This document shows positions 12,580-24,289 of a stretch of DNA of 64,000 bases, piece by piece. Made by a program: the position numbers and the translations under genes. The stretch spans positions 3,178,877 to 3,242,876 of the forward strand of contig JAQFVV010006216.1 in assembly GCA_028023455.1 (NCBI GenBank). The letters are read 5' to 3'. The DNA is from Epiperipatus broadwayi (lineage: Eukaryota > Onychophora > Udeonychophora > Euonychophora > Peripatidae). Positions within the stretch are counted from its first letter, which is position 1. Each line of letters starts with the position of its first letter. Under the pieces are notes generated by a model, which worked only from the letters and a program-made list of their open reading frames with translations, made no database searches and was not told the DNA's origin.

Positions 12580-13070
12580 GATGTGATGTGATGTACTGTA
12601 GCTTCTCCTTAAACGAAGTCAAGAATCTCTCAGGAATTGTGCCCAGAGAAACCTGTTAGCCACTTTATTTTACATTCCCCACTCTAAGTTTTCCCATCTT
12701 CTGTTCCATCCCATTTCCACAATATAATCTTTGTCAACTCTATGGCCTTTATATCTAAATCCCCCTTATTTTTTTCCAAACCCAGCATAAAAACCAATAA
12801 TCCACTTTCTGTATAATCACTTTTTTCATATTTATTCTTCCATAACTTTATTATATGTACCCTTTCTGTTTTCAAGCATTTACATTCAATTAACAGATGC
12901 TCAATATTTTCTATTTCTTCCTTACATAATTTACAGACTAAATCACCCATATTTTTTTCATTTATATGTATATTCTCTTGTTGCTGAAGATCCCATTCGA
13001 ACCTTAAACAATAAACTTCTTTCCTTACTGTTATTAGTATAGTTTGTGGCTCCACTATATTAATTTTTTA
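12580..13070 (-). pseudogene. LINE 3' fragment, family L1a, copy 1
   Basis: This severely 5'-truncated non-LTR element is read on the minus strand. The open part (13055-12684) encodes a C-terminal zinc-binding motif, CKLCKEEIENIEHLLIEC (C-x2-C-x8-H-x4-C), then an acidic, lysine-rich tail ending KWDGTEDGKT. Such CCHC motifs sit at the C-terminus of several LINE clades. The 3' boundary is marked by TGATGTGATGTGATG at about 12579-12593 (plus strand), a short tandem tail as at many LINE 3' ends. A close relative lies at 18050-18560. No reverse transcriptase remains here. Confidence 0.8.
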
Positions 13071-14240
13071 GAACTGTGGTGTTAAAGATTTTTGAGAAAA
13101 CCATAGATATTGCGAAAAATGAATATGTAGATATTTGATCAGATTACATCTGAACTCCTAAATTTTACTATTGAAATTATTTTAAATTTGAAAAGATTGA
13201 TGTTGAAAGAAGGTTGAAGTGGATATGCTCTGTCATCAAATAATGAATGTTGTTTTGAATAGCCTGAAAAACTAAAGAGATATTAGATCATTTTGAAGAA
13301 ATATTTATAAAATCGCCAGGAGTTGATGCTAACTTCATGATAATCATCACTCATGTATCTCAACAATCTCTTGGCATTTTAGGACTTAAAATCATATCTG
13401 ACCTAACTCTATTCTAACCTCTTAATTTTTCTGTAATATCAGTAATATATTTGCTTGTTTTTTTTATTTTTGTTATTATTATTTTTTTTTATTATTAATT
13501 CCAACATATATTTCTCCATATTTTACTGTGTGATCTCAAATCTGTATTGTTGTTTTGTAAGTATCCAAATCTCAGGCCAAAAACAAGGATTGATAGAATA
13601 TTAAAAATCTTTTTCAAGCATAAATGCTTATTTCTTTTTAATATTTATCAAACACTCTACTCTAGGCAAGGTTAATTCTATAATTTTATTCATTTTTATC
13701 TGTATTAAAGTTTTAAGATGTTTATAGTTATTTTTTTAAAATTTATTATTTTAATATTCTTACTTTTATCAGATAACTCTTAACATTTCACATTTCTCTA
13801 AAGCATTAATAACTTCATTAATCTATTTATTTTTACTTTCTATTTGAATCTATAAAATTCCTTCTATAAAGCTATTGCAAAAGGATTATAGATAGACAGA
13901 ATGAGAATCTTAAGTGTTTTTATTGCTATTTTTTTTTATTGTTAATTAATTTCAGTTTTGAAGTTGTGTTTTTATATAAATATAAATCTAGTTTTTATTA
14001 GGATATAAGATTAAGAATAAATTATTTGAACTTGGATCTTTAAAAACTGGTATTTTGTGTTTCATGGTTTTATTATTTCATTTTTAAATAGATTCTTTGA
14101 ATAAGCAATAATAAAATTTAGTAACTTTATTTAAAATGCTATATTTCTTCTTTAATGTTTTAAAAATATTAAGGTATTATGTTATATCTTTAATATTTAA
14201 AATGTTAATAATTGATAAATTGTATATTCATATTGATTAG
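13071..14240. other. Intron sequence, no features
   Basis: This is the last part of XRN1 intron 1. It is AT-rich with T runs and ends in the acceptor TATTGATTAG of exon b. No protein or repeat similarity was seen. Confidence 0.5.
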
Positions 14241-14328
14241 GTACCTGTGTGATTCACGAGGAAATGTTGTTCTGGAAAAACAATGGTCATTTGATTCACA
14301 ACCATTTCCTTTGCAAATAGTTGTTCAT
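14241..14328 (+). CDS. XRN1: XRN1 internal exon b (88 bp)
   Basis: This exon continues exon a in frame. The first G completes the split arginine codon, then the frame reads YLCDSRGNVVLEKQWSFDSQ and ends QIVVH. The acceptor is TTGATTAG before GTACC and the donor is GTTCAT followed by GTAAGT. It ends on a codon boundary. The segment lies in the accessory region after the XRN1 nuclease core. Joining to exon a gives GI-R-YLCDSRGN with no gap. Confidence 0.88.
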
Positions 14329-16540
14329 GTAAGTTATTTCATTTTTAAAAAAATATTTTTTTTTTTAAAGAAAAAAAAAATATTTATTTATATATTTCTG
14401 TATATACATATACCATTTTTAGTCTTAACTAATAAAATATTGATATGAGATCATGAGTGTTCTATGCAAATTTGTAAACATAGCCTCATAAATTTAACCT
14501 GTGAATTGTTATTATGGTTTCAATAAATAATATATAAATATCCTATATTCTCAACATTACATATTGAATAGCCATTGTTTGTTTAATAGCTTATGAAAAT
14601 TTATTAAAAGTTACTTATACATTTATATGTAATTCATTCATGGAGTAACCAAGCTAATTATACTTATTTATAATAATAATACACAAGTCATACTCCTATA
14701 GAATCATATTAATAAACTTGTAAACAATGCCTTCTTTCTTATATCATTGTTAATTTACCATTTACTTAAAGAATGTCTACCTTAATCCAATCACCACATT
14801 GTTGTTATATGGTAAATAAGTCAGACATTGACAATTGAAAGGAGTGAAACCTTAAATTGGCATAACCTAATTGATAAATTAACATTGACATGATAATGAA
14901 GGTGTTATTTACAAGCTTATTAAAATTATTTATTAGGTTCTGGCTTAATTATTATTATAAATATGTGCATTCAAATGTAGTTACTCTGAATGGATTATAT
15001 ATAATTAGCACTATATATGTAGTAACCATAGATATTATGTTGTTATTAAAATTTTTATAAATGGATAGTTAAATGTAAGTGAAATAGAATAGCAAAAACA
15101 CCTTCATAAAAGTTTATTGCGAAATAAAGTATTAAATATTGTATATTGGATAACTTCTGAATTGTGTAGTATGAATTTTTTATACTGCAAGTTTAACAGT
15201 AAGTATATTTATATATAACATAGACAGGTATTCACAAAAGGGAGCTGACATTTATTTTTATAGATATTCAACTTAAATAATGCATTCTATAGTCACAGAA
15301 TCGTCCACAAAATTAATCTACTGTAAGGATCCTAATAATATTCATTAAGTTGATAAAATTTTTAGGAAAATAAATTTGAGCATGATTGAAAATAAGTCAT
15401 TATTTAACGGGATGGGGAATGTGATCTGTTCTTTTTAATTTATTAAATAGTTTTACTGATAAGTCCCATATTAAATAGTTTTATTAATAAGACTCGTGAG
15501 TGAGTGATAGGCAATTTATGAATCGCTAGATTTAAAATTAATAAAGATAATGATTGTTGTTTATAGTAATTCATTGAATTGCTATGACCATGAGAATAAT
15601 GTTGAGCTTTAAATATTAAGAATTTTTATTTTTATGAAAAGCTGAAGATTTTATTTGGGAAGCTGTTATCAAGTTGTTATTTTAAGAGACTATTAAGTTT
15701 ACTTCTTTGGCTTGTGTAGATTATATATAATGGTGAAAAAAAGGCTTCTATATTACCTGCATTATCTATAACATTATCCATTAAAGGAATTTTTCAAGTT
15801 AGATAGGTCTATATGAGGTAGGGATCAGACTGATAGAGTCTATGGAAACAAGAAGCAGTATTAAAATAATTGTATTCAGAAGCTGAAGATAATTAACATT
15901 CGCAATGTCTGGAACTAGGTATTCACAGATGAGAGAGATTTTTTTTTTTTTTTTAAGTTTATGTATAGTAAAAAATATATTTAAACTTGAATAAAAATGA
16001 CTTAATAGGAGTCAGATTTTTTAACTGTAATTTGATTTTTCGTATTTATTTAATTTTTAATTCATTTTGTATTGGCTTCTAATTTAATATTTGTTTTATT
16101 CTTTATTGTATTGTAATCAAAGCATTTTTAAAAGTTTTTTAGGGGTTTATTCAATATTTTGAAGAAAAATGTTGTGATGGAGCAGTCCATATCAATTGTC
16201 GTTTAAAGCAAAAAACAAACAAACAAATAAATAAATAAAACTAACTTTTAGTTGATCAAATTTAAATTTAAAGTCATTTAAAAATTATTTATAAAGAGTA
16301 CATGTATTAATGCATGTACTAGTTTATGTTTAAAATATTTTTTTATATAAAGTTGATTTCAAAATAGTTTTCTGTTACCGTTTGTTTTTACTTTTTTTTA
16401 ATCAATTTAATTAAAAACAAGTAAACATGTTGATTACATTCCTGTCTCTTATTTTTATCAGTTCTAATTTAATTCTAAAAACGGAGATTTAATTTTGTGT
16501 TGTTGTTTTAGTTAAAATAATCCCTGGTTGGAATTTCTAA
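14329..16540. other. Intron sequence, no features
   Basis: This is the start of the roughly 22.8-kb intron between exons b and c. It contains simple AT-rich sequence, a T run near 15935 and a short AAAC/AAAT microsatellite near 16212. No conserved feature was found. Confidence 0.5.
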
Positions 16541-16542
16541 AT

Positions 16543-17067
16543 TAGATTGAGTGGGAGGTTAAGATTTGCCCTGCCCTCAGGGGTAGAATTTGACAACCCC
16601 AAAAATTTCATGGATGATTCTGGAGAGCCTTGACCAAGCAAATACTCCGTCAAAGGATTGGTTCAGTTTCTTATACATTTTGATTAACTTCATTCCACAT
16701 TTGCAGTTCGGACATTTAATTTCTTTAAAAGCAAAATTTATAGTTATTAAAACAACTTTGCTTTTGCCAAAATGTCTAAATACACTGCTATATGTCTTTT
16801 AAACAACAATATGCGTTGCTGATTTAAATAATGACAAACCTTGGACTCTTAAGCTGTTCTTTCGTGATGCCATGAAACCCTAACATAAGCCGGATTTTCA
16901 ATTTGCCTCAACCTTGCCACTGTCAAAATATCTGAAGTATGAACTAATATAAAAGTGCGTACTCTTCAAAAAACTACTGGAACTCTGCCTTACCGTAAGA
17001 TAAACTTTTTCTTATTCTTGCCAGAGTAAATAAATTGCTTCTAATTAAATCTCCGCTCAATCTAAAA
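16543..17067 (-). mobile_element. Possible Merlin-like transposon relic
   Basis: Imperfect inverted repeats flank this segment: TAGATTGAGTGGGAGG at the left, and TAGATTGAGCGGAGAT when the right end is read in reverse complement. On the minus strand, near 16730-16600, a short frame reads KCPNCKCGMKLIKMYKK, then SFDGVFAWSRLSRII. A CxxC pair followed by a DG-W strand is the N-terminal zinc-ribbon layout of ISXO2/Merlin transposases, though the final cysteine is replaced. The catalytic domain is absent. I could not find a target duplication, so the class assignment is tentative. Confidence 0.35.
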
Positions 17068-17529
17068 TAAGTGTGATATATAAAGTTTTATTTATTATTT
17101 AATCGACATTCATTATCTGTATTTTTTCTTCTAGTATTTATAATTTGTCTTGGAACCTTAGTTTTAAGATTCCAAGTTTGTTTTCAATTTTCGTTTATCA
17201 GAGGGTGCGTTGTGAGATTATATATTCCTAATATGTATTCCGTTTATTTCACTAACTGTTGCTAAATGCTTTGGCAGTCTTCGTAATTTTATTTACTCAC
17301 CTGTCCTTAGATTATTGTAAAATAATTAATTTTAACCATGTTTAGTTTGCGCTTTTTGCAAACAACAAAATCTTTTGGCTGGCTATTTATCATGTTCTTT
17401 ATTCTAGTTTTTTGAAAGTAGAGATTTTTTTCTAGATTACATAAGATCGTAATCATATATATATATATTTTTTTGCTGTCTTGTATGTGAAATCAACCAC
17501 GTTTGCTTTAAAAGTAGTATTACGTGCAG

Positions 17530-17622
17530 CAGTCCTGTGGCGTTATACATCAGTAGTTAGAATGCTACTGATCGATCGGCCGCGCTGGTTTCGTTGATTT
17601 CCCACAAGACCATAACTGTTTT
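17530..17622 (+). repeat. Possible tRNA-derived SINE head
   Basis: GTGGCGTTATACATCAGTAG, then GTTAGAATGCT, then TGGTTTCGTTGATTTCCC resembles the A-box and B-box layout of tRNA-derived SINE heads (GTGGCG...GTTAGAAT...GGTTCGATTCC) with small insertions. The surrounding sequence is unusually GC-rich for this intron. No A-rich tail or target duplication is evident. Confidence 0.3.
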
Positions 17623-17634
17623 CATATCTCTGAA

Positions 17635-17853
17635 TCAGGAAACTAGAGTTGCTATTTTTTGTAATTTTATAAATTGCCAACAGGAAGACATTACCCTATC
17701 CATTTCTTTTATTTTTTGATGAGAGAATTTTGTTGCAAAAGCGGTTAATGTTTTCATGTTTGCCATACTCATGTGCACTCTCTGATAAATATGTGTATTC
17801 AAATCTAAGTCACTTTTGTATTCGTGGCTAGATTGCTTTATTCTATTGTTCAA
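17635..17853 (-). CDS. Unidentified open segment, possible terminal exon
   Basis: I do not recognise this product. The minus-strand frame translates to a mixed, non-repetitive sequence (SDLDLNTHIYQRVHMSMANM, then TAFATKFSHQKIKEMDRVMS), unlike the low-complexity frames nearby, and ends in a TGA. There is no good start codon context. Candidate splice acceptors (ACAATAG, or AATAAAG before CAATCTAGC) precede it, and the second would match the phase-0 donor of the candidate exon at 20095-20211 on the same strand. It may instead be part of an unrecognised transposon, since SINE-like sequence lies directly beside it. Confidence 0.25.
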   Translation of the reverse strand: MNNRIKQSSHEYKSDLDLNTHIYQRVHMSMANMKTLTAFATKFSHQKIKEMDRVMSSCWQFIKLQKIATLVS

Positions 17854-18049
17854 ATTTTAGTAAAATTTTCAAATTATTTAAACTCTTAATAAAATTTACA
17901 AATTGTTTAAATTTATTTGGTTGATGTCTGTCTTGGTACTTTTATTTCTCAATTGTGTAAACAATACATAAGATCTCTTGTTTCTCCCTGAGTTTAGTTC
18001 GGGGTATTCAGGTTCGCATATTCTGTCCACCCTTAAAATAAATGTCTAG

Positions 18050-18560
18050 TGATGTGATATATTGTGACTTCTCCTTAAACGAAGTCAAGAATATCTAAGC
18101 AATTATGCCCAAATAAACCTGTTAGCCACTTAATTTTCCATTCCCCACTAAGTTTTCCCATATTCTGCTCCATTTCATTTCCACAACATAATCTTTGTCA
18201 ACTCTATAGCCTTAATATCTAATTTCCTCTTATCTTTTCCCAAGCCCAGCATAAAAACCAACAATCCACTTTCTGTATAATCACTTTTTTCATATTCATT
18301 CTTCCATAACTTCATTATATGTACTCTTTCTGTTTTCAAACATTTACATTCAATTAACGAATGCCTAATATTTTCTATTCCTTTCTTACATAATTTACAA
18401 AATAAATCACCCATATTTTTTCATTTACATGTATATTCTCTTGTAGCTAAAGATCCCGTTCGAGCCTTAAATAATAAACTACTTTCCTTGCTATTATCAT
18501 ATATTAACTTGCACCTAATATTCTCTTTATTTCTATATATATTTAAACTCTTTTTACTTT
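18050..18560 (-). pseudogene. LINE 3' fragment, family L1a, copy 2
   Basis: This is a second copy of the element at 12580-13070, same strand, with its open part at 18414-18175. The zinc motif CKLCKKGIENIRHSLIEC is kept, and the tail follows the first copy closely. Upstream, the frame SSLLFKARTGSLATREYTCK then a stop extends further 5' than copy 1; FKARTGSL-type strings commonly precede the zinc motif in LINE ORF2 C-termini. The 3' tail near 18050 is reduced to TGATGTGAT. Confidence 0.78.
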
Positions 18561-18599
18561 CCATACTATTTTAATTTTTTGTCTAGTTCCAATTTTCGG

Positions 18600-20094
18600 A
18601 CTAGTGGCGCCCTTGTGGTCAGTATATGCGAATCCAAAATCTTTCGTCCGTTACAATATACATTTATTGACATATATTTAAATATATTGTTCCGAACCAA
18701 CCTGAAAATCGGTCACTTGAGGCCACCATTAGGCTTATGATTTTAGAAAATTTATTTGGCATGACTAGATATAGCTGTTCCCTAACATATGAATAAATTA
18801 TTGCTGCTAGATCAGAGAGAGAAAACGATTCTTATCTAACTAAAAAATTGATAGAAAGCTGCAAACAAAAGTCAGTCTAATAATCATGACTAAAGAAAAT
18901 AATGAAAACAAAGAATACACAGAAATAAAATTCATTTATAGATGGTTTAATTGAGTACCTTGATTTTCAGAAAGCCTTTCCATTTAATTTAAACTCTCCA
19001 TTTTGACTTAATTATAAAATATTGAAATAATCTTTTAGTAAGGGTTCTTATGATATATGAGTGTATAATCTTTATTAATAAATTCTAAGTATTTAAAAGC
19101 TTTATCGATTTATTTAACCATCAGCTTGTACATATATGCAACTACTATTAGGACTCATGTGTGTCTAGATCTCAACTGCCTGACAATTTTATTGAAAATA
19201 AGGGTCATAAGTGATAATAAAAGAGAGAAGTATGGGAGGCTATTCCTAAACTTGGCCATGCAAAATAATGAAGATCTCTCTGAGTGTTCAGTAATCCAGG
19301 TTAAAAGGAGAATATGAGCTTGGCTGAAATGTTGAGTCAAAGGCTCCTAAGAATTTGCCAATATATAGCAATAATTATAAAAAAACAAGGCATGAGAAGC
19401 TATTTCAAATCTAGCCCATGCAAGAGTAAATAAACTGTGATTAAAACAGACAACCTGGATTGCAGGAAATCTGCCTGATAGAAATATGGCTAACCAGGTG
19501 AAGTTAAGTGGCTTTGCAGATAACTAGATAGCAGTTGGACTTTATATAGATCGTGTTTATATATAACCACACACACAAGCAGATCAACACTTATTTGTAA
19601 GCTTTAATAACATGTTATGTACAAGTATCAAATACTTTGGCAAATGTACAGTTTATACACACATATATGAGAGTAATTGCTTATACAGTGTTTTATTAAA
19701 AACTATTTTTAAAAAAATTAATTTTAAACATTAATTAAGAACCATTACTTTAAATATGTTAATATTTGACTTTAAACTTCAGACTTATTTTTGTTTGCTT
19801 AAAAAAAACAAAAACATTTAGAATTGCAAAAAGAGAAAGGAAGAAAAACTAATTTTTTTTTTTTATGAACTGTCAAAACTTTAACAAAAAAAAGAAAAGA
19901 ATTCATTCAATAGATACTTTTAAAAGTAATAAATCATAATTCAATAAGTACTCAAAAACAAAATAAAATATCCATAAAATAAATTAATAATGATATAAAT
20001 TGTTAATAAATAAAATTAGGTAAAGATATATTTAATGCAACATTACTAATACTAAAATGAATACATATGTAATTAAGAACAAATACAATCATAC
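18600..20094. other. Intron sequence with weak repeat traces
   Basis: No gene was recognised. At 19230-19270 and 19390-19430 two related segments (GAGGCTATTCCTAAACTTGG and GAAGCTATTTCAAATCTAGC, each followed by CCATGCAA) suggest a degraded internal duplication. The rest is AT-rich with A and T runs. Confidence 0.4.
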
Positions 20095-20211
20095 CTGGCT
20101 TACTGAAGGTATAATAAAATTCATATTACTATTAAGTCCATTGGTGTCATAAGCTTTTGCTTTCAGTGAGTTATTTGAAGGAGTAGCTATTCTTGTGTCC
20201 ATTTTTGTCAT
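20095..20211 (-). CDS. Unidentified antisense first coding exon (candidate)
   Basis: I do not recognise the protein. On the minus strand an ATG in the context ACACAAAATGACA opens a 39-codon frame beginning MTKMDTRIATPSNNSLKAKA and ending IIPSVSQ. It runs straight into a strong splice donor, CAG followed by GTATGA, on a codon boundary. The residue composition is normal and not low-complexity. The 300 bp upstream on that strand (to about 20520) are less AT-rich and could be a 5' untranslated region or promoter. It would be a gene nested antisense in an XRN1 intron. Chance occurrence remains possible because no partner exon is proven. Confidence 0.35.
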
Positions 20212-21429
20212 TTTGTGTTTAGGTATACAAGTTAATTGAAAGAGGCTTCAATAAAGATTGGCATATTAATAAGGTCAGCTTTCTATGAATTTAAGACATG
20301 CGAGAAAATAAAGTGACTAGGAGCCAAGTTCATCTTGGTAAAATGCCTATCCATTCATATTTCGGAGAATGCCACTAGGAATGATTTGTACGTTCATTTT
20401 TATAACTACAAGCCATTTGTCACAAACTATAAATGGAGACTTTATTTCTAAGAGTTAACTGGCGACGAATGCAGCTTGTAGAGCAGAATGAAAAGTCCCA
20501 GCATCTTTGGTGGAATCTTGAATAGTAGAGTAATAATGATAATAATTTTTGGGGAGCTTTTATAAGGTTACTATCCATCGTTCTTCCACTCAAATTTCTT
20601 AGAATGTTCTTGATTCACATTAAAATATTTCAAATAAGCCAGTTTTTAATTAATAAATTCTTACATTCCAAACTAATTAATTTAACTACACGATTTACTT
20701 AGAAAATGTTTAATTTTGGATAATCACCGAAAGATTAAAACAAGATTTTGTATATTAAGCATTGTTTTAAAATATATGGTAATCATCTGAAATCCGGGCA
20801 CGGCCGCTTGGGACATTGTTTATGTGTACAAAACACATAAAAATGCCGTTTCTATGGCCGGCCTTACGGTTAATACAACATTTAATATTGTATCAACCCA
20901 TTCTGGCAGGCCGCTTTACATGACATTGCACAAAAATATTATGGCCCGTTTTGTGCTTCGAAACTATTTATGCATATTTGTTCTATTCATAGCTGATTAC
21001 CGTATCGCTTGAGGGTGTTTGAATTTCAAGTCGATACAACTTTTCAAATCTTCGTAATAGAGTAATGTCATTTCTATTTAAATAATGTTGTTAATTACTA
21101 ATAATTGTCATATGGTCCCCACCCTTCCCTAAAAAAATGTTAATATGTAAAAAATTGGCAAAGTGTATGTTCGAACACGCTTCGACAAAGCTCACGCGCT
21201 AAGACACATTTCAGCGTGGAAAATATACGATACCACTAAAAGGTCTGAGAAGAATGTGCAATTTTTAAACTTTTCTTTAGAATTGCCAGGTACCGTAAGT
21301 GTGTGAGATTGTGTCCTTTTTTCACGCACATAATGTCCACTTTTTATTACAGCACTAAAATAATAAATAATTTTAAAAAGTCCAAAGTTTGTGTCCTTTT
21401 TTTTTTTCATTTCATTAGAAATTGATAAG

Positions 21430-22200
21430 TATTTGGATTCTATTTTTTGCAGCGGGGTTAAAATAAATGACTATTTTTGTAGACTTTTTGTTAATAACAA
21501 CAAAGTACGAAATCCCCCCTCCCCTCCAAAAAAGCAGTTTATTGTAGAAGGTCAAAAAAAAAAAAAGGTAATTCAAACGAAATATAAATCAAAGTAAAAA
21601 GTGAGAAAAAGTTGTTGAAAAAAAAAAAAGTAAATTATTGACTTTTTGTTACAATTCTTTTTCCGAGTGTGGGGGTGGGTATTTTAAAACAATTTTTTTT
21701 TATCCCCAAAAAAACACAAAAGTTACTTTTTATTTAATAAGAAGAAAAACAATTTGGTCAAGCCAAAAATAAAAAGGTTGTATAAATTCGAAATAATACC
21801 CAAATAATTGCATTATATTTTTTCATCAGGATTAAAACAAGTGGGGTTCAAATAAATGACTATTTTTGTTGACTTTTTGTTAAGAATAACAGTATGAGAG
21901 CCCCCACCCCCCAAAAGCTCTTTATTGTAGAAGCAAAAAAAAAAAAGGCTAATTCAAACGTAAACAAGTTGTTTTAAAAAAAGTAAAATTATTGACTTTA
22001 TGTTACAATTACTGATCCGAGGGTGGGGGTGGGGATTTCAAAACAATTCTTGAACCCCAACAACACAAAAGTTAGTTTTGATTTAATAAGAAGAAAAACA
22101 ATTTAGTCAACCAAAAAAAAAAAAGGTAGAACAAAGTCGAAACAAGTCCCAAATAATTATCCCATTATATTTTTTCGGCGTGGTTAAAACAAGTTTTTTT
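21430..22200 (+). repeat. Tandem array, unit about 390 bp
   Basis: The block GGGGTTAAAATAAATGACTA near 21454 recurs as GGGGTTCAAATAAATGACTA near 21842, and the start of a third unit (GTGGTTAAAACAAG) lies near 22181. Between them the sub-blocks keep their order: a C-run, TTTATTGTAGAAG, an A-run with TAATTCAAACG, GGGTGGGGGTGGG, then AATAAGAAGAAAAACAATTT. The alternating C-rich and G-rich runs sit in both full units. Confidence 0.75.
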
Positions 22201-22303
22201 GTCATGAAACAGTTCAAAGTTTTACATAAAATTCAAAAAATTAAATTACCAAAATATGTTGGATAAAGAAAAATATCAGGTTAATAAAAAACCAAACAGT
22301 CGA

Positions 22304-22390
22304 GTGTTGTTAGCCGAGAGGTCATCGCAGCTGCCTTGCAAGCAAGTAGTTGGTTGCAGACAGTTGTGGGTTCGCGTCCCGGTCGATGCT
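22304..22390 (+). tRNA. tRNA-like sequence, probably a pseudo-tRNA
   Basis: The A-box TAGCCGAGAGG and B-box GGTTCGCGTCC match the internal RNA polymerase III promoter consensus. The ends GTGTTGT and TCGATGC can pair as an acceptor stem with several G-T pairs, and the T arm keeps three strong pairs. A long region between anticodon and T arms resembles the class II (Ser/Leu) variable arm. The anticodon stem pairs poorly (about three of five) around a TGC triplet at 22337-22339. An A-run follows at about 22401. It may be a decayed tRNA or a SINE-like pol III head captured by the surrounding element. Confidence 0.4.
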
Positions 22391-22571
22391 ATGACATATG
22401 AAAAAAAAAAAAAACCAAAATAAATATAAAAATTTGTTTAATCAAATAAAAAAAAAACATGTTCTATAAAAAAAAAAAAAAGTTGCGGTGACCCGGTAAC
22501 GTTATATTTGATTGCTTTTTGTATAGCATCAACACCCCAAGCAGCCGTCCCCGGATTTCAGATGATTACCA

Positions 22572-24242
22572 AGTATATAAATTAATTTTTTATAAAAGAT
22601 AAGAAAATTTTACTCTAAAGTTCATTTTTCTTATTAAAAAAAAAATATTGCATTAGATCAATTAATGAAAGAAATGTTTTAAATATTCGCGTATATGCGC
22701 TCTAACAAGTTTAATAAAAAAAAATTAAGAAACTAATTGAAAATTAAATTTTCACTGCACTAGCCGATTTGTACATATAAATTTGAGATGTTGAAAGCAT
22801 TTCAACGTAAATAATATATAAATGGTATATTTTAAGTAAATTAATACATCTTTTTTGAATTTTTTTTTTTTTCCAAATTTTAATTTGAGATTGTTTACAA
22901 AATCTGTTACAATTATTTATTCATGATAAATTATTTTATTTACTTGAATATTAATTTTTTTTTTTTTTTGTTAAAAAGGCAATCTTAGCAATACTTATTT
23001 ATTAAATTATGTGTAGATTTGTATTTTAAAACATTAAATTTTTGAATTCTTTACTTGTAAGAAAATTTTAATTCTGCCTATTTTTTTTAGTATATCTTTG
23101 ACTTCAAAGTTTATTAAAAGTTTGAAGTTATTTAATTATTATTTTCCCATTTGCTAAGATATAATGATTTGTTAGAACAGTATAATTTCAAAATCAGAAG
23201 TTTTCCTAGCATTATAATTTGTAAAATTAAAACATGTAATTTATCTTATATCATCAAGATATTTTATTTTTTATTAAAAAGTAAACAAAAGTAAAAATAA
23301 TGTTTAGCAATGAAGATTTTGAATATTATCTTACAGAAAATTGCTTATTAACTAAAATTTTTTTTATTTAGTGTGATACTTTGATAGAATTTAAGGAAGA
23401 TGAACATGGTATTATAAACTTTACAATTACTCATCACTAATCAGAGATGAATGTGATTTTTTTTCTGTTCTACAGAACTACATGAGTGATTTCTAAATTA
23501 AATGTAGAGATCTCAAACACAACTTTATAAAAATATAGTATAGGAAAGGAAGATAATATATATATAAAATTATATTAATTAAAATATCAGATTTGTAGAA
23601 CATAAAAATGACAAAATTAAAATCTATGTGATATTCTCAAATGAAGTAAATAAAAAATATCTATATATTATATAGATGAAACACAATATTCTGGCAGCAG
23701 ATAGTCCAGTAGATATCTCTTCTTCCTTTGGACAGAATCATTGCAACCACTAGATAATACATTCATGCTATGACAAATAAAGTTTTTCTTAATAGTATGA
23801 TAGTATATGCTGGGACAAAAGTTATGCCATTTTCTTTATATGTATTTATTAATAATATTGTTATCCCAAGATTTTAGGCTTTTATACAATTTATCTAGCA
23901 CAATGACGATAAGATTTTTTAATTTTTAAAACCACATTGAGTTCTGGTGTAGCCATTTTTTCTGATTGAAACCAAGCTATTCTGAAAACAATTCTTGAAA
24001 TTATTTTTGCTATAGTGATTAATAATGTTATTTCAAATCACTCGCTGTAATCTTTTTATTCTTTTTATTTTTTATAAATTGCAATGATGGAAATATCCAA
24101 TGATTGGGTAATGCGATTTCTTAAAAAATTCCATTTTTTTTTTTTAAGCTAACATGTCATTACCACTTGAATACTTTTTAAGATTTCTCATCATGACTTT
24201 CAACCTTTCTGTTTTTTAAAATTAAAAAGAACTGCTTTTTTT
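22572..24242. other. Intron sequence, no features
   Basis: This is AT-rich intron sequence with several T and A homopolymers. No coding, repeat or RNA signal was seen. Confidence 0.5.

Positions 24243-24289
<47 letters not shown>

Larger units (their letters stand above)
20777..22571. mobile_element. Terminal-inverted-repeat element, 1.8 kb
   Basis: The ends are inverted repeats of about 35 bp: TGGTAATCATCTGAAATCC, followed by GGG, ACGGC and GCTTGGG blocks with single-base differences, at 20777-20813 and, in reverse complement, 22535-22571. Inside are an array of roughly 390-bp repeats (about 21.43-22.20 kb) and a tRNA-like sequence (22304-22390). No transposase is visible; the short plus-strand frame at 20824-21012 has no recognisable motif. 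The flanks share only a TATA string, so the target duplication is uncertain. It is probably a non-autonomous DNA transposon. Confidence 0.65.

Noticed and set aside
21160-21215. GTTCGAACACGC on either strand as a second tRNA
   Set aside because: It contains a B-box-like GTTCGAAC, but no matching A-box or foldable cloverleaf at the right distance.
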